A stretch of DNA of 64,000 nt from Triticum aestivum (GCF_018294505.1 NC_057801.1:204402562-204466561), one strand, 5' to 3'. Counted from the stretch's first letter, positions 23,082 through 36,295 are shown. The notes: generated by a model from the sequence alone, not told the origin. Numbers and translations are program-made.

Positions 23082-23680
23082 TCAAGGCGAACTGTCAAGC
23101 GGGTCCCATAAATCACCCAACCGCGTTAGGGACGCAAAATCCGGGAACATAATACCAATATGAAGGAAACTAGGGCGACAAGAGTGGAACAAAACACCAG
23201 GCATAAGGCCGAGCCTTCCACCCTTTACCAAGTATATAGATGCATTAATTAAATAAGAGATATTGTGATATCCCAACATAATCCTGTCCATCATGGAGCA
23301 ATCTTCAACTTCACCTGCAACTAACAACGCTATAAGAGGGGCTGAGCAAAGCGGTAACATAGCCAAGCAACAGTTTGCTAGGAAGGGTGAAAAGGTTAGA
23401 GGCTGACATGGCAATTTGGGAGGCTTGAAGAGCAAAAGATAGGTAGCGCAGCATAGCGATAGAACGAAGCAACTAGCATAGCAATGATAGTAGTGAGATC
23501 CAAGGTGACGGTCATCTTGCCTGAAATCCCGCTAGGAAGAAGAATGAGTCCATGAAGAAGATGAAGCCACGAAGACGAACCAAGCGTAGACGAATGAATC
23601 CTCACGATCGCAACGAAACAGGAACTAACGAGAAGGAGCACAACCGGAAAGAAGCAAACAACAAGGTAAACACACAACAC
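23082..23680 (-). other. Two short overlapping ORFs in the LARD LTR (left copy)
   Basis: Minus-strand frames of 94 codons (23680-23396) and 117 codons (23435-23082) overlap by 40 bases in different frames. Both are open with the same length in the right LTR (30480-30196 and 30235-29882); the longer one differs at only four residues. They are rich in hydrophobic residues and Cys. I recognise no domain. Recent common origin of the LTRs is enough to explain the conservation, so coding status is doubtful. Confidence 0.25.
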
Positions 23681-25164
23681 ATAGACATGGCATGATGCTC
23701 AACCAAGTATGATGCATGACAAAGCTAGATGAGGCTACTCATGGCAAGAGATGATGCATCCAAGAGCAACACATCAAAGCAAGGTTAAATGAGGCCGGAA
23801 ACAACATAAAACAATTCCGGTAAGTCCTCATATGCAAATTTAGAAAGTGGTCCATAACTGAATAAACATTAAGTTGAAGTTGTTAAACAGAAAGTTAAAG
23901 AGCACCAAGATGATCTACACGAGATTCTAGTCAAGTTACATATAAAGTTCATTTAATTCAGAGCTACGGCCTAGAAGATATGAGTAAAACAAGTTAAACA
24001 TGGCATTGATGCAAAATGCATACAAACATCAAGCAAACACTCTCAAAACATGGATGCAACATGATAATGTGAAACTACATGCAATTCTAAGCAAGTTTCA
24101 TATATAGCACACTCAAAACGGAGCAACGGTTCAACACATACACTCTATACAAGTTTAAAGGACAAGCTGTCGAAAACAGCAACTAGGCATCTAGCAAGCA
24201 TCAAAACAATATGCTACAGCATCTCAACATGAAAACAAAAGGCATGGGCATGAAGTACAGGTAAATCATGACAAAACATGAACATTGAGCTATCTCCAGA
24301 AACAACTAGAACATGCTCAAAAGGACATGGCAAGATTGCAAATTATAACAGTTTCAGACTTAGCAGAAATAACATCAGGCTGCAATGTTTAGGGCTATCA
24401 AACAACATGTTACAGGAATCTATAATGGCAAACAAAGGCATGGCATGCTAGTACTAAAGACAAAGAACAAAGCTCCCTTACTTAACTAATTCCAAAGATC
24501 AATAGAAAATATGGTAGGATCCATGCAAACATGGCAAATGATATGACAGATTCAAACATGGCAGGAACAACAATAAGTAGGCATGTTGGTGAGCTTGTAC
24601 AACTTACCACAGAGCAATAAATGGCATGTCAAGGTAACCAACAGTAAAAAGACATGTTTGTGAAGCTAAGCATGGCAAGTGAAAGTTCATAGGATGCATG
24701 GATAACTAACAAAACACATGGCAAAACTGAACTTAATGTTAACAGGCTGACTGCAACATTGTTTAGCATGTTTGGAGCAAGATTATAACAAGCTACAGTA
24801 GACCATAAATGCATCCAGGGGCATGGAGGGATAGAGCATGACATGTATAACAAAACATCCTTAGTGAACATCTCCAGATTATGCACAGAATGACTTGTAG
24901 CAGCAGGTTTACATAGCATCATGATATAACAGATTCAGCAGGTTAACATCATATAGCACTCTTGCAACGATGATTTGGGCATCAAGATGAACTCAAATGA
25001 ACATGGCACAATGGAACAAAATGAAGATCATCTCACAGTGAACATTTTGATATATTACACGCAGAAAACGGAGCAATATGCTAGGAGATATGATGCGATG
25101 AACAGGGGACCAGAATGCAAATAAACAGAGACTTGGGATATTTTCGGGGTCAACCTTAGGGTTC

Positions 25165-25680
25165 TTGGCATGGTTCCCGAGGCGGCGGCGCTAGCTCATC
25201 GGAGTACTCGCCGGAGAGGAGGGAGGCGGCCGGAGAGGGTCGGGGATGGGGATGCCCGGCCGGATCCGGCGCGGTGGCGGCGGAGGGCGTGTGGAGGCAG
25301 AGGTCGGGGCAGGCGCGGAGGCCGACGGCGACCGGCGGTGGCTCGGGGAGCCGGGCGGCGTGGGGGCGCGTGGCGGTCGCCGGTGATGGGAGGAGGCGGC
25401 GCCGAGGCCAAGCTCGAACGGCGGCGTGGAGGCGCCGGCGGCGAAGGACGCTCGGGCGCGAGGGAGGCCGAGTGCGGGCGGCGTGGGCCCAGATCGGCCC
25501 GGGGCGGGCCCGATCTGGACCGAGCGGGCCGCGGCGGTGGAAGCGGGGCGCCGGGACGCGTGGCACCGTCCCATTGGCCTGAGGCGGCGGCTGCGGCGGC
25601 GGAGCCCGTTTGGCGGCGACAAGTGGCAGCGCGAGGGCGACTGGGCGCGGATTTTGAGGCGAGAGGTGGAAGAAAGAGCT
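25165..25680 (-). other. GC-rich, CpG-rich block in the LARD LTR (left copy)
   Basis: Composition jumps from AT-rich to very GC-rich for about 500 bases, with long open frames on both strands that are compositional by-products. It begins about 30 bases past the TATA box on the element strand, so it would form the 5' leader of the transcript. The right LTR copy (about 31975-32480) has larger indels here than elsewhere. It resembles the GC-rich first exons of grass genes, but I cannot name a source. Confidence 0.5.
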
Positions 25681-25709
25681 AGGGTTGCCAGATTTAGACG
25701 GGGAGGACG

Positions 25710-25717
25710 TTTTTATA
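25710..25717 (-). promoter_or_regulatory. LARD LTR TATA box (left copy)
   Basis: TATAAAAA on the element strand inside GCTATAAAAACGTCC, at the border between AT-rich upstream sequence and the GC-rich block. The same box is in the right LTR at 32522-32529, where it would drive transcription of the element. Confidence 0.6.
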
Positions 25718-26203
25718 GCTAGAGGGGGCTAGGAGAGTCCAAATGAGGAGCAGTTTTTGCCCACACGATCATGATCGAACGACCGAGAGCATGGAGGGGG
25801 TTTGGATGGGTTATTGGGCCACTTTGGAGGGGTGTTGGGCTGCACACAAAAGAGGCTCTTACGGTACCTCGGTTAACCGTTGGAGTATCAAACGGACTCC
25901 AGATGGCACGAAACTTGACAGGCGGTCTACCGGTGGTGTACCAAGGCCGCTTGGCAAATCACGGTCCATTCCGAGAATGTTTAACACCCGCTCACAATAA
26001 GAGACAAAAGGGGAACGCCGGAGGGCATAGGAGTGCCGGATTGCAAAACGGACAACGGGGAAAATGCTCGGATGCATGAGACAAACACGTATGCAATGCA
26101 ATGCACATGATGACATGACAAAATGCAACACGCAAGCAAAATGACACGGCAATGATGGTGAATAACTGACAGACACCTGGCATATCGGATCCGGGGTGTT
26201 ACA

Positions 26204-28722
26204 ACACTCCTCCACTACTAAGAGATCTCGTCCCGAGATCTTAGGAACAAGACGGAAGACAAAGAGGAAGAGGTGAAGTCAGAACGCAAGAGAAGAAGCA
26301 AAGAATCGAGAGCACTTGAGAAGAACAGGGGAACGACGAAAAATGACGAGAATCGAAAACTCACGGAATCAGATAGACTCTGAAACCACTCCGGTTAGAA
26401 CGAGATAAGGAATGAATAAGACTGAAAGGATTTAGGCAGAACTCTCACCGAACATGGAAAGAATAGAACATGAACTTCACAAGATGGGATGGCACTTGAT
26501 GAGATGAACAACGCAATGCCTCCATAAGAATTGAGATAGAATGAAAAGAACGGAGAAGAAAAAATGACAACTTATTCGGCGAATGAATTAGAAAAGCATC
26601 CTTGCGAAGAAAAGATTGAATGAAGTTGCTGAGAAAATCAACAACAAAAGAATAAGTTTGTTGTGGTCTTATGGATAACATCTCAAAATTATGAGGTGAT
26701 CTCTGACCACAAGCAAAAAAGATTAAATAGCTGAGAAGAACGAAGAAATGCAAAACTCCTCTTCAAAAGAATATGGAGAATTAATCACACTTCAAGACGC
26801 GAGAAGAAAAGATACTTGAATTCCACCAACAAGAATCTTGATGAAATCTTGAAGAAAGAATTAAATCATGACGAGCCACCATGAAGAACTCCGGTGACAA
26901 AAGGATGATGAGATAGAATGAAGGAAGAAATAAAAAGATGAGCCTTGTGATGATTTAGATGGAGGTTCCAACGAAATGGCCGAGGAAATTTGAACTTCGG
27001 AAAAGAAAAGATGAAACACTTGAAACTAGAATTTATTCATCAAGAACAAACTCCGAAGAAAGGGATTACTCACTGGATGAAATAAGAATAAGATTTATTG
27101 TATGCTTATCCTTCATCAAATTAAATTGATGACAAGCAATGGATTTTGCATACTACTTATTCTTCTTGAAAAGGATTAAGGAGGGAGTAGCACAAAACTT
27201 GAGAAAGTCTTCATGAACCACCGGTAGGATTCGAAAGAATGAATGGATTAAAATGATAATCAAGAAAAAGAATCTAAAAGAACCACCGTTAGAATTAGAA
27301 AACGGCTGATGAAAGAGAATGAATCACCGGGAAGAAATAGAAGAACAAATATGCTTAAGGGGATTTAGATGCAAAAGAACAAAGAGATCATGAGCTGATT
27401 AAAGAACACTTGAACGGAATGTCGGGATAATTGGGTAACGATAGCTAGAATGATGGCCTTCGGTGAAAAGAAACAGGAAAACAACTTCTGACACACCCCG
27501 GATGGGTAAGAAAAAGAATAACTAACAAATGGAATAATTCGAGAGGATAACATGAAGCTAGAACCGCGAATCTTCGAATGAACATACAAGATTTAGAGGA
27601 AAAACTCTTCTTCGGTCTTCAAATGACGGTGGGAAACACCACCAAAATTACCGAGACACTCCGGGAAAACGAAAGGCGAAGAGGTTGAGCCAACAATGAA
27701 AAAAAATTGAAAATGATCTCGAAGAAGGCATGTGACTGATGGAATCCATTCTTACGTCACACTTTGAAAAGAATTTGGGAATAGCTCCGGAAATTAGAAG
27801 AGTCAGGTAAGATCCTGGGAAAAGACCTGTGGGTGAGGGCCCACTAAAGAGAAAAACATCGTTGGAAAGGATTGTTGAAGAGATAGATGATGCACCAAAA
27901 CAAATGAAATATTTGAATGAGGTGACACCCTCGAATTAATTCGAACACAGACGAATCTCTTGATATCTCTTGAGCACTCCGGAACGATAAACTGGCGAGA
28001 GGTGAACGAGCAGGGAAAACACTTGATCCAAGGAAAAGAATATGATCAACCCGAAAAAACCTGAATTGAGTCCACCGGAAAAGAGATGAAGAATGTCAAA
28101 CAAAAGAGAATTCACCGGTTGGAATAATTGAGGGAAGACTAAAACGACTCCGTACGAATGAAATTAATGCTTGAAAGAGACTCAGGCTCCGGGAAGAAGA
28201 GGGTGGGAGGGCGGGAAAACAAAGGCAACTTGGAAGGGGGACCGACGAATAACTTCAAGAGGAAACACCGATTGAAAAAAAACAAAGGCTTCGCACGAGT
28301 AGGATGGATACTCGATTACGGACTCCAGTTCCGAGAAGAAAAAAGGGTGAGTGGGTGGGAAAAACAAGGACAACTTCGGACAGGGAAACAACATCGATTC
28401 AAAAGAGCTGAGGATTGATCTCCCAAAGACAAAGAGGTTTGAGTCAACTTGACGAGAGATGCACCGGATAAAAGAGGATGGGCAACGAATGAAAACTAAC
28501 CATGTGATCCTAAAGAAAAATTTGAAGGGGAAGAGGAGTAGTTCAAAACACCTACGTCAAGATTTCTCAACAGAGCGATGAAGGGGTAGAGGAGTAAAAA
28601 GAAATCCTACTCTCCGATATAACTAGACTTCCACAAACATTTTTCTTCCAGACTCGACAACGGCCAAACTACACGATCAATCAAGGGGGCTCCTATGGTC
28701 GGTCGAGGCTCTGATACCAACT
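26204..28722 (-). other. LARD internal domain, non-coding
   Basis: These 2519 bases have no retroelement ORF. The plus strand is strongly A/G-rich over most of the length, so the element RNA would be pyrimidine-rich. At the left edge the element strand reads AGTGGAGGAGTGT next to the LTR (polypurine tract, about 26204-26217). AGATCTCG and CGAGATCT form a small hairpin at 26223-26241; similar text lies near the 3' end of chromovirus-type Gypsy elements, hinting at the parent lineage. Confidence 0.75.
28708..28719 (-). other. LARD primer binding site (initiator tRNA-Met)
   Basis: On the element strand TGGTATCAGAGC starts 3 bases after the 5' LTR end. It matches the 3' end complement of plant initiator tRNA-Met and fixes the element on the minus strand. 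Confidence 0.85.
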
Positions 28723-31700
28723 TGTCACGCCCAATATGCGATACTATCCTAAAGAGACTCGAAGGTCCCACCAAGGATAGAATCGCATATTGATACGCTT
28801 TTGCAAGGTGGATATCATTACATCAACATTACATAATAGATGGGGATACATACAGGAGGCATACAATGCCACACGAATACAACATCATCATACAAAAGAG
28901 CACCATCCGACTACGGATGAAACACAAACAGAAACTCAAACAACATCCACCCTGCTAGCCCAGGCTGCCGACCTGGAACCTAACCCTGATCGAAGAAGAA
29001 GCAGAAGAAGAACTCCAAAACAAGCAAACATCGCTCTCGAGTCATGATCATCGCATAACCTATACCTGCAACTGTTGTAGTAGTAATCTGTGAGCCACGA
29101 GGACTCAGCAATCCCATTACCATAGGTAGCAAGACTAGCAAAGCTTAATGGGAAAAGAAGGGGTAACGTGGTGAGGTTGCAGCAGCGACTAAGCATGATA
29201 TGGTGGCTAACATACGCAAATAATAGCGAGAGGAGAACAAGTGGAACGGTCGTGAAGCTAACGATGATCAACAGGTGATCCTGAACTTCTACTTACGTTA
29301 ATCATAACCCAAAACTGTGTTCACTTCCCGGACTCCGCCGAGAAGAGACCATCATGGCTACACACGTGGTTGATGCATTTTAATTCGAATCTGGTCTCAA
29401 GTTATCTACAACCGGACATTAACAAATTCCCATCTGCCACATAACCGCGGGCACGGCTTCCGAAAGTTCAAACCCTGCAGGGGTGTCCCAACTTAGCCCA
29501 TCACAAGCTCTCATGGTCAATGAAGGATATTCCTTCTCCCAGGAAGACCCGATCAGTCTCGGAATCCCGGTTTACAAGACATTTCGACAATGGTAAAACA
29601 AGACCAGCAAAGCTGCCCGAATGTGCCGACAAATCCCGATAGGAGCTGCACATATCTCGTTCTCGGGGCACACCGGATCGTCCAAACTTCCGATAGGCCA
29701 GCCCAGAGTTGCCCCTGGTGGACACCGGCAGCTGACAGGTTGGACCAACACTCACGACGAGCACTGGCCCGGGGGGGGGGGGTAAATAAAGATGACCCTT
29801 GGGCTCCGGAAACCCAAGGGAAAAAGGGCTAGGTGAGGCAAATGGTAAAACCAAGGTTGGGCCTTGCTGGAGGAGTTTTATTCAAGGTGAACTGTCAAGG
29901 GGGTCCCATAAATCACCCAACCGCATTAGGGACGCAAAATCAGGGAACATAATACCGATATGACGGAAACTAGGGCGGCAAGAGTGGAACAAAATACCAG
30001 GCATAAGGCCGAGCCTTCCACCCTTTACCAAGTATATAGATGCATTAATTAAATAAGAGATATTGTGATATCCCAACATAATCCTGTCCATCATGGAGCA
30101 ATCTTCAACTTCACCTGCAACTAACAACGCTATAAGAGGGGCTGAGCAAAGCGGTAACATAGCCAAGCAACGGTTTGCTAGGAAGGGTGAAAAGGTTAGA
30201 GGCTGACATGGCAATTTGGGAGGCTTGAAGAGCAAAAGATAGGTAGTGCAGCATAGCGATAGAACGAAGCAACTAGCATAGCAATGATAGTAGTGAGATC
30301 CAAGGTGACAGTCATATTGCCTGAAATCCCGCTAGGAAGAAGAACGAGTCCATGAAGAAGATGAAGCCACGAAGACGAACCAATCATAGACGAACGAATC
30401 CTCACGATCGCAACGAAACAGGAACTAACGAGAAGGAGCACAACCGGAAAGAAGCAAATAACAAGGTAAACACACAACACATAGACATGGCATGATGCTC
30501 AACCAAGTATGATGCATGACAAAGCTAGATGAGGCTACTCATGGCAAGAGATGATGCATCCAGGAGCAACACATCAAAGCAAGGTTAAATGAGGCCGGAA
30601 ACAACATAAAACAATTCCGGTAAGTCCTCATATGCAAATTTAGAAATTGGTCCAGAACTGAATAAACATTAAGTTGAAGTTGTTAAATAGAAAGTTAAAG
30701 AGCACCAAGATGATCTACACGAGATTCTAGTCAAGTTACATATAAAGTTCATTTAATTCGGAGCTACGGCCTAGAAGATATGAGCAAAACAAGTTAAACA
30801 TGGCATTGATGCAAAATGCATACAAACATCAAGCAAACACTCTCAAAACATGGATGCAACATGATAATGTGAAACTACATGCAATTCTAAGCACGTTTCA
30901 TATAGAGCACACTCAAAACGGAGCAACGGTTCAACACATACACTCTATACAAGTTTAAAGGACAAGCTGTCCAAAACAGCAACTAGGCATCTAGCAAGCA
31001 TCAAAACAATATGCTATAGCATCTCAACGTGAAAACAAAAGGCATGGGAATGAAGTACAGGTAAAGCATGACAAAACATGAACACTGAGCTATCTCCAGA
31101 AACAACTAGAACATGCTCAAAAGGACATGGCAAGATTGCAAATTATAACAGTTTCAGACTTAGTAGTAATAACATCAGGCTGCAATGTTTAGGGCTATCA
31201 AACAACATGTTATAGGAAGCTATCATGGAAAACAAAGCATGGCATGCTATTAGTAAAGAAAAAGAACAAAACTCCCTTACTTAACTAATTCCAAAGATCA
31301 ATATAAAATATGGTAGGATCCATGCAAACATGGCAAATGATATGACAGATTCAAACATGACAGGAACAACAATAAGTAGGCATGTTGGTAAGCCTGTACA
31401 ACTCACCACAGAGCAACAAATGGAATGGCAAGGTAACCAACAGTAGGAAGACATGTTTGTGAAGCTAAGCATGGCAATTGCAAGTTCATAGTATGCACGG
31501 ATCACTAGCAAAACACATGGCAAAACTGAACTTAATGTTAATAGGCTAAGAGCAACATTATTTAGCAAGTTTGGAGCAAGATTACAACAAGCTACAGCAG
31601 GCCATAAATGCATCCAGGGGAATGGATGGATAGAGCATGACATGTATAACAAAACATACTTAGTGAACATCTCCAGATTATGCATAGATAGACTTGTAGC

Positions 31701-33015
31701 AGCAGGTTTACAAAGCATCATGATATAACAGATTCAGCAGGTTAACATCATATAGCACTCTTGCAATGATGATTTGGGCATCAATATGAACTCAAATGAA
31801 CATGGCACAATGGAGCAAAATGAAGAGCATCTCACAATGAACATTTTGATATATTACACGCAGAAAACGGAGCAATATGCTAGGAGCAATATGCTAGGAG
31901 ATATGATGTGATGAATAGGGGACCAGAATGCAAATAAACAGGGACGGGATATTTTCAGGGTCAACCTTAGGGTCCTTGGCACGGTTCCCGAGGCGCGGCG
32001 CGAGCTCGCCGGAGTACTCGGCGGAGAGGAGGGAGGCGGCCGGAGAGGGTCGGGGACGGGTTGGCCCGGCCGGATCCGGCGCGACGGCGGCGGAGGGCAT
32101 GTGGAGGCGGAGGCCGACAGTGACCGGCAGCGGCTCGGGGAGCCGGGCGGCGCGGGGGCGCGTGGCGGTCGCCGGCGATGGGAGGAGGCGGCGCCGGGGC
32201 CGAGCTCGGACGGCGGCGCAGAGGCGCTGGCGGGCGGCGGGGAGGCACCGGGGGCGAAGGACGCGCGGGTGCGCAGGAGGCCGAGCGCGGGCGCGGCGGG
32301 CCCGGATCGGCCCGGTGCGGGCCCGATCAGGACCGAGCGGGCCGCGGCGGTGGAAGCGGGGCGCGGGGACGCGTGGCACTGTCCCATTGGCCCGGGGCGG
32401 GGGCTGCGGCAGCGGAGCCTGTTTGGCGGCGACAAGTGGCAGCGCGAGGGCGACTGGGCGCGAATTCGAGGCGAGAGGTGGAAGAAAGAGCTAGGTTTGC
32501 AAGATTTAGATGGGGAGGACGTTTTTATAGCTAGAGGGGGCTAGGAGAGTCTAAATGAGGAGCAGTTTTCGCCCACACGATCGTGATCGAATGATCGAGA
32601 GCATGGAGGGGGTTTGGATGGGTTATTTGGCCACTTTGGAGGGGTGTTGGGCTGCACACAAAAGAGGCTCTTACGGTACCTCGGTTAACCGTTGGAGTAT
32701 CAAACGGACTCCAGATGGCACGAAACTTGACAGGCGGTCTACCGGTGGTGTACCAAGGCCGCTTGGCAAATCATGGTCCATTCCAAGAATGTTTAACACC
32801 CGCTCACAATAAGAGACAAAAGGGGAACGCCGGAGGGCATAGGAGTGCCGGATTGCAAAACGGACAACGGGGAAAATGCTCGGATGCATGAGACGAACAC
32901 ATATGCAATGCAATGCACATGATGACATGACAAAATGCAACACGCAAGCAAAATGACATGGCAACGACGACGAATAACTGACATACACCTGGCATATCGG
33001 ATCCGGGGCGTTACA
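28723..33015 (-). repeat. LARD 5' LTR (right copy), 4.29 kb
   Basis: Same termini as the left copy, ending GGATCCGGGGCGTTACA on the plus strand. Element TATA box at 32522-32529, GC-rich leader block at about 31975-32480, short ORFs at 30196-30480 and 29882-30235. A 15-bp duplication (GAGCAATATGCTAG) near 31870-31900 is absent from the left copy. Confidence 0.92.
32522..32529 (-). promoter_or_regulatory. LARD LTR TATA box (right copy)
   Basis: TATAAAAA on the element strand, identical in context to 25710-25717. As part of the 5' LTR this is the copy that would start the genomic transcript. Confidence 0.6.
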
Positions 33016-34079
33016 TAAGTACTAGCCCCTAGTGTGTATGCGGCCATCCGAACTAGGATGCCTTAGGCGCATGACTGGGCGAAGGCCAATCCTTCATATA
33101 ATACGGAGTAAATCGCAAAAGATTTGTAGCAAGTCACTGAATCGCCGACCAGCTCTCGCCGTATCATGACAGTTAGTTTTCGGCTTTCTCTACTGAGGTG
33201 TTTGAACGGATGAACCACAAACACAATCGCAATAGTTATCCCTTCACTACCTTAGCCGAACGAGCGGAACGTAAGGTGGTAATCACAGGAGCCGGGCAAC
33301 CCAACTATTGACCAAAGACATGATTCGGAGCTGATGCATATAATGCAATATTCGGGATGCCGAAGTATACTCTAAAAATGTTCGAACTTTTTTGGAAATG
33401 TATGTGGCCGAATAGAGCCCCTGGCATTTAAGCCGTACCAAAGTATATATGGCAATCTGAAGCAAAGAGGGAATACAGATTATGAAATAAACCAATACCG
33501 AATGGGGGTTGGCGAAAAACTGTTTTCATTATAATCTAATTAAGACGTCAAAACGTGCTATTCCAGATAATGCCATAAACATCAAGGCTATTTTACATGT
33601 CAAGAATTTGTACACAAGGGGAAGCTGTATACAGGGCTTAAAAAGAAAAGGTATTCTTGAAGATCCCATTGACACCCTGCTGCACATCTGCGCCGCTGTC
33701 GCCTTGGTGCAAGATCCTTTGAGAGGAGAGATCAATGATGGTTTATATAAAAGGGGCCTGGGAAAGGGCCCTTGTACGACCGTAAGGTGATTAGGTTTTT
33801 AACGAACCTGTAATACGGGGAAAAATAAAAAGGAAGGGGTTGAGGTCAAAATAGGGCTGAACCACACTATAGACCCTGTCCGCATTATGCCTCCGTAATT
33901 GCCCAAGGTATTTTAAGTGTGTAGTTATGCACACGCAGTACATATGTCGCGGTTAGATGGGGCGATTGATGGAGGCAGAACTGCTAGTCTAGCTCTGGAT
34001 TCACCGAGCTGTCGTTCTACAAGGTAGGTCGGACTCGTTTAACAGTGTCTGGGGGCTTGATGGTCGATGAAGTGTTTGG
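33016..34079 (-). other. Tat-like Gypsy non-coding segment right of the LARD
   Basis: It starts with the LARD target duplication TAAGT. About 1 kb lies between the LARD and the end of the protease region, with no reverse transcriptase or integrase motif in any frame I could follow. Short open frames here show no recognisable domain. Confidence 0.6.
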
Positions 34080-36295
34080 CTTGATGAGGCCGTTCTGTAC
34101 CTCGGCTACGAAGGCCGCGGTATGCTACTCAGTACGGAGGGAGCACTCCATATTTCCATTCACTGTGATAACGCCGCACGGTCCGGGCATCTTGGGCTTT
34201 AAGTAAGCATAGTGCAGGACTGCATTGAAGCGGGCGAAGGCAGTGCGCACGAGCATTGTGTGATAACCACTGCGGAAGGGAACAATATCGAAGATCAAGT
34301 CTTCGCTTCAAAAGTTATCTGGTGAACCGAAGACTACTTCCAATGTTAATGAGCCCGTGCAATAGGCCTCTACTCAGGGTATCACTCCTTTAAAGGTGGT
34401 GTTACTAGGCTTGATTCTTGACGGGTAAATACCCATTTTACAGATAGTGTCTTGATAGATTAGGTTAAGACTGATGTCGCCGTCCATAAGGACTCGAGTG
34501 AGATGGAATCCATCAATGATTGGATCGAGGACCAGGGCTGCCGAACCTTCGTGACGGATACTGGTTGAGTGGTCCTTGCGATCGAAGGTGATCGAACAAG
34601 CCGACCATGGGTTGAATTTTGGGGCGGCCGGCTCTACGGCGTAGACGTGCCTTAATGCGCGTTTGTGCTTCCTCTTGGGGATATGAGTGAAGTATATCAT
34701 ATTCACTGTTTTTACCTCAGGGGGAAATTTCTTCTGTCTCCCTGTGTTCAGTGGGCGGGGCCCATCATCGTCCTTGATTGGCGGCCCTTTCCCCTTATGT
34801 TCGGTATTTAGCTTACCGGCCTGTTTGAAGACCCAACAATTTCTGTTGGAATGATTTGCGGGCTTGTCGGGGGTACCATGAATCTGGCAAGGCTGGTCGA
34901 GTATTTTGTCCAAATTGGATGGGCAGTCCCTGTTTCCTTTGAATAGCTTCTTCCGCTGACCGGGTTTAGAGCCGCTGAATCCGGCATTGACCGTTGCATC
35001 TTCGGTTTCTTCATTATTGTTGCAACGCTTGTGCTTATTACGTCGCGGCCATCCGTTGCCATCCCTGGCTTCGGAATTGCCGGGGTCGCTGGTACTGTTG
35101 CTACTACGAGCGAACCAGCTCTCTTCTCCCGTGTTGAAGCGGGTCATGAGTGCGGTAAGGGCTGCCATAGACTTCGGCTTTTCTTGGCCGAGGTGTCGGG
35201 TAAGCCATTCGTCGCGGACGCTATATATGTTTAAAGGCCGCTAGGTCTTCAGCGTCCGAACAGTCGACGATTTGGTTCTTTTTAATTAATAACCAAGTCC
35301 AGAGTTTGTGGGCTGACTCCCCGGGTCGCTGGACTATGTGACTAAGGTCATCGGCTTCCGGTGGCCGGACATAAGTACCTTGGAAGTAGTCTCGAAATGC
35401 ATCCTTCAAATCTTCCCAGCTGCCAATAGAGTTCTCTAGGAGGCTGTTTAGCCAGTGTCGTGCTGGTCCCTTTAGCTTTAGGGGGAGATATTTAATGGCG
35501 TGGAGATCATCGCCGTGAGCCATGTGAATATGGGGAAGAAAATCTTCAATCCATACCGCGGGATCTGTCGTTCCATCGTATGCTTCAATGTTTACGGGTT
35601 TAAACCCTTCTGGAAACTGGTGCTACATTACCTCATCGGTAAAGCATAAGGGGTGTGCGGCGCCTCTGTATCGAGAAACGTCACGACAGAGTTCGGATGA
35701 CATCCGTGTTTGGTTTTTAGCCCGGGTGAGGTTATGCTTATCGCACCAAGCTTGATGGCGTCATCTCGCATTGGAGCACGCCCCCTTGATCCATAGATTG
35801 ATCTAGCCTGACCGACTCTATTGTCTAGGTCCTGGCGTAAGTCGTTGTGTAGCCCAGAGCCGCTACCTCTTTGCCGCGATAGCGAGGTGGTGCGGGCTGG
35901 TGTTCGGCATAAGCAGCCCCTTTGTCTCGCCCACGTGGTGGTCGGTCTAGTTCATCAGCGTGATTATATCTTGACGGTATTGGCTCAAGGGCCTCGTCAT
36001 CGAATTGTGGCAGTAGCCGACGCTTCAGATAACTCTTTGTTGGGCACTCGAGGCCGTATTCCTCGGCAGCTAGGACCTGGGTCCATCTGTCATTGAGTGT
36101 ATCTTGTTCGGCTTGAAGCTGTTGATGTTTCTTTTTCAGGCTCTCTGGTGAAGACCCAGAGGTGACTATATTTTTGGCAAGCCTGGAATCAAACAGGACT
36201 CTCCCTATCATCGGGGAGCCGAACTCACCTCTGGACGCCAACTCCGAACTATCAAGGTCTGCATCAAGTGAGCACGGCCAGGTAGAGTCTACCAT
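34080..36295 (-). pseudogene. gag: Tat-like Gypsy gag and protease, broken
   Basis: Pieces on the minus strand in order: an N-terminal segment (36295-35825), a capsid core (35700-35221; KYLPLKLKGPARHWLNSL, then a PGES block), a basic region with a zinc-knuckle-like C-x2-HG...H...C (PCQIHG near 34890), and a protease region (LVLDPIIDGFHLTRVLMDG near 34500, running in a shifted frame to about 34080). In the protease the usual D-G/S-G site reads MDGDIS. Stops and frame changes near 35600, 35220, 34375 and 34300 break it. Wording and order fit Tat-lineage Gypsy gag. The leader upstream of 36295 continues only to 36400. Confidence 0.78.

Larger units (their letters stand above)
21927..26203 (-). 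repeat. LARD 3' LTR (left copy), 4.28 kb
   Basis: It runs on the plus strand from TGTCACGCCCAATATGCG to GGATCCGGGGTGTTACA. It is nearly collinear with 28723-33015. It includes a GC-rich block (about 25165-25680), a TATA box on the element strand, and two short overlapping minus-strand ORFs kept in both LTRs (23396-23680 and 23082-23435). Confidence 0.92.
21927..33015 (-). mobile_element. Complete LARD (large retrotransposon derivative), non-autonomous
   Basis: The element is 11,089 bp: two LTRs of 4277 and 4293 bp around a 2519-bp core with no retroelement protein. It is flanked by TAAGT on both sides. On the element strand the LTR starts TGTAACRCCCCGGATCC and ends GGGCGTGACA. A primer site for initiator tRNA-Met (28708-28719) and a polypurine tract fix the orientation. 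LARDs with LTRs of about 4.5 kb (Sukkula) are known from barley and relatives; this looks like that group or a close one. In the stretch 23041-23440 against 29841-30240 I counted about 10 mismatches in 400 bases, so the insertion is fairly recent. It needs proteins from another element to move. Confidence 0.92.

Noticed and set aside
25156..25722. Long open frames on both strands in the GC-rich LARD block, rich in Arg, Pro and Ala
   Set aside because: Open frames in all directions at once are expected from very GC-rich DNA. The frames are not kept between the two LTR copies because of indels, and no domain is recognisable.
33509..33790. A 93-codon plus-strand frame between the LARD and the gag of the Tat-like Gypsy
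   Set aside because: No domain or coding bias is seen and it lies in a non-coding zone of the element.
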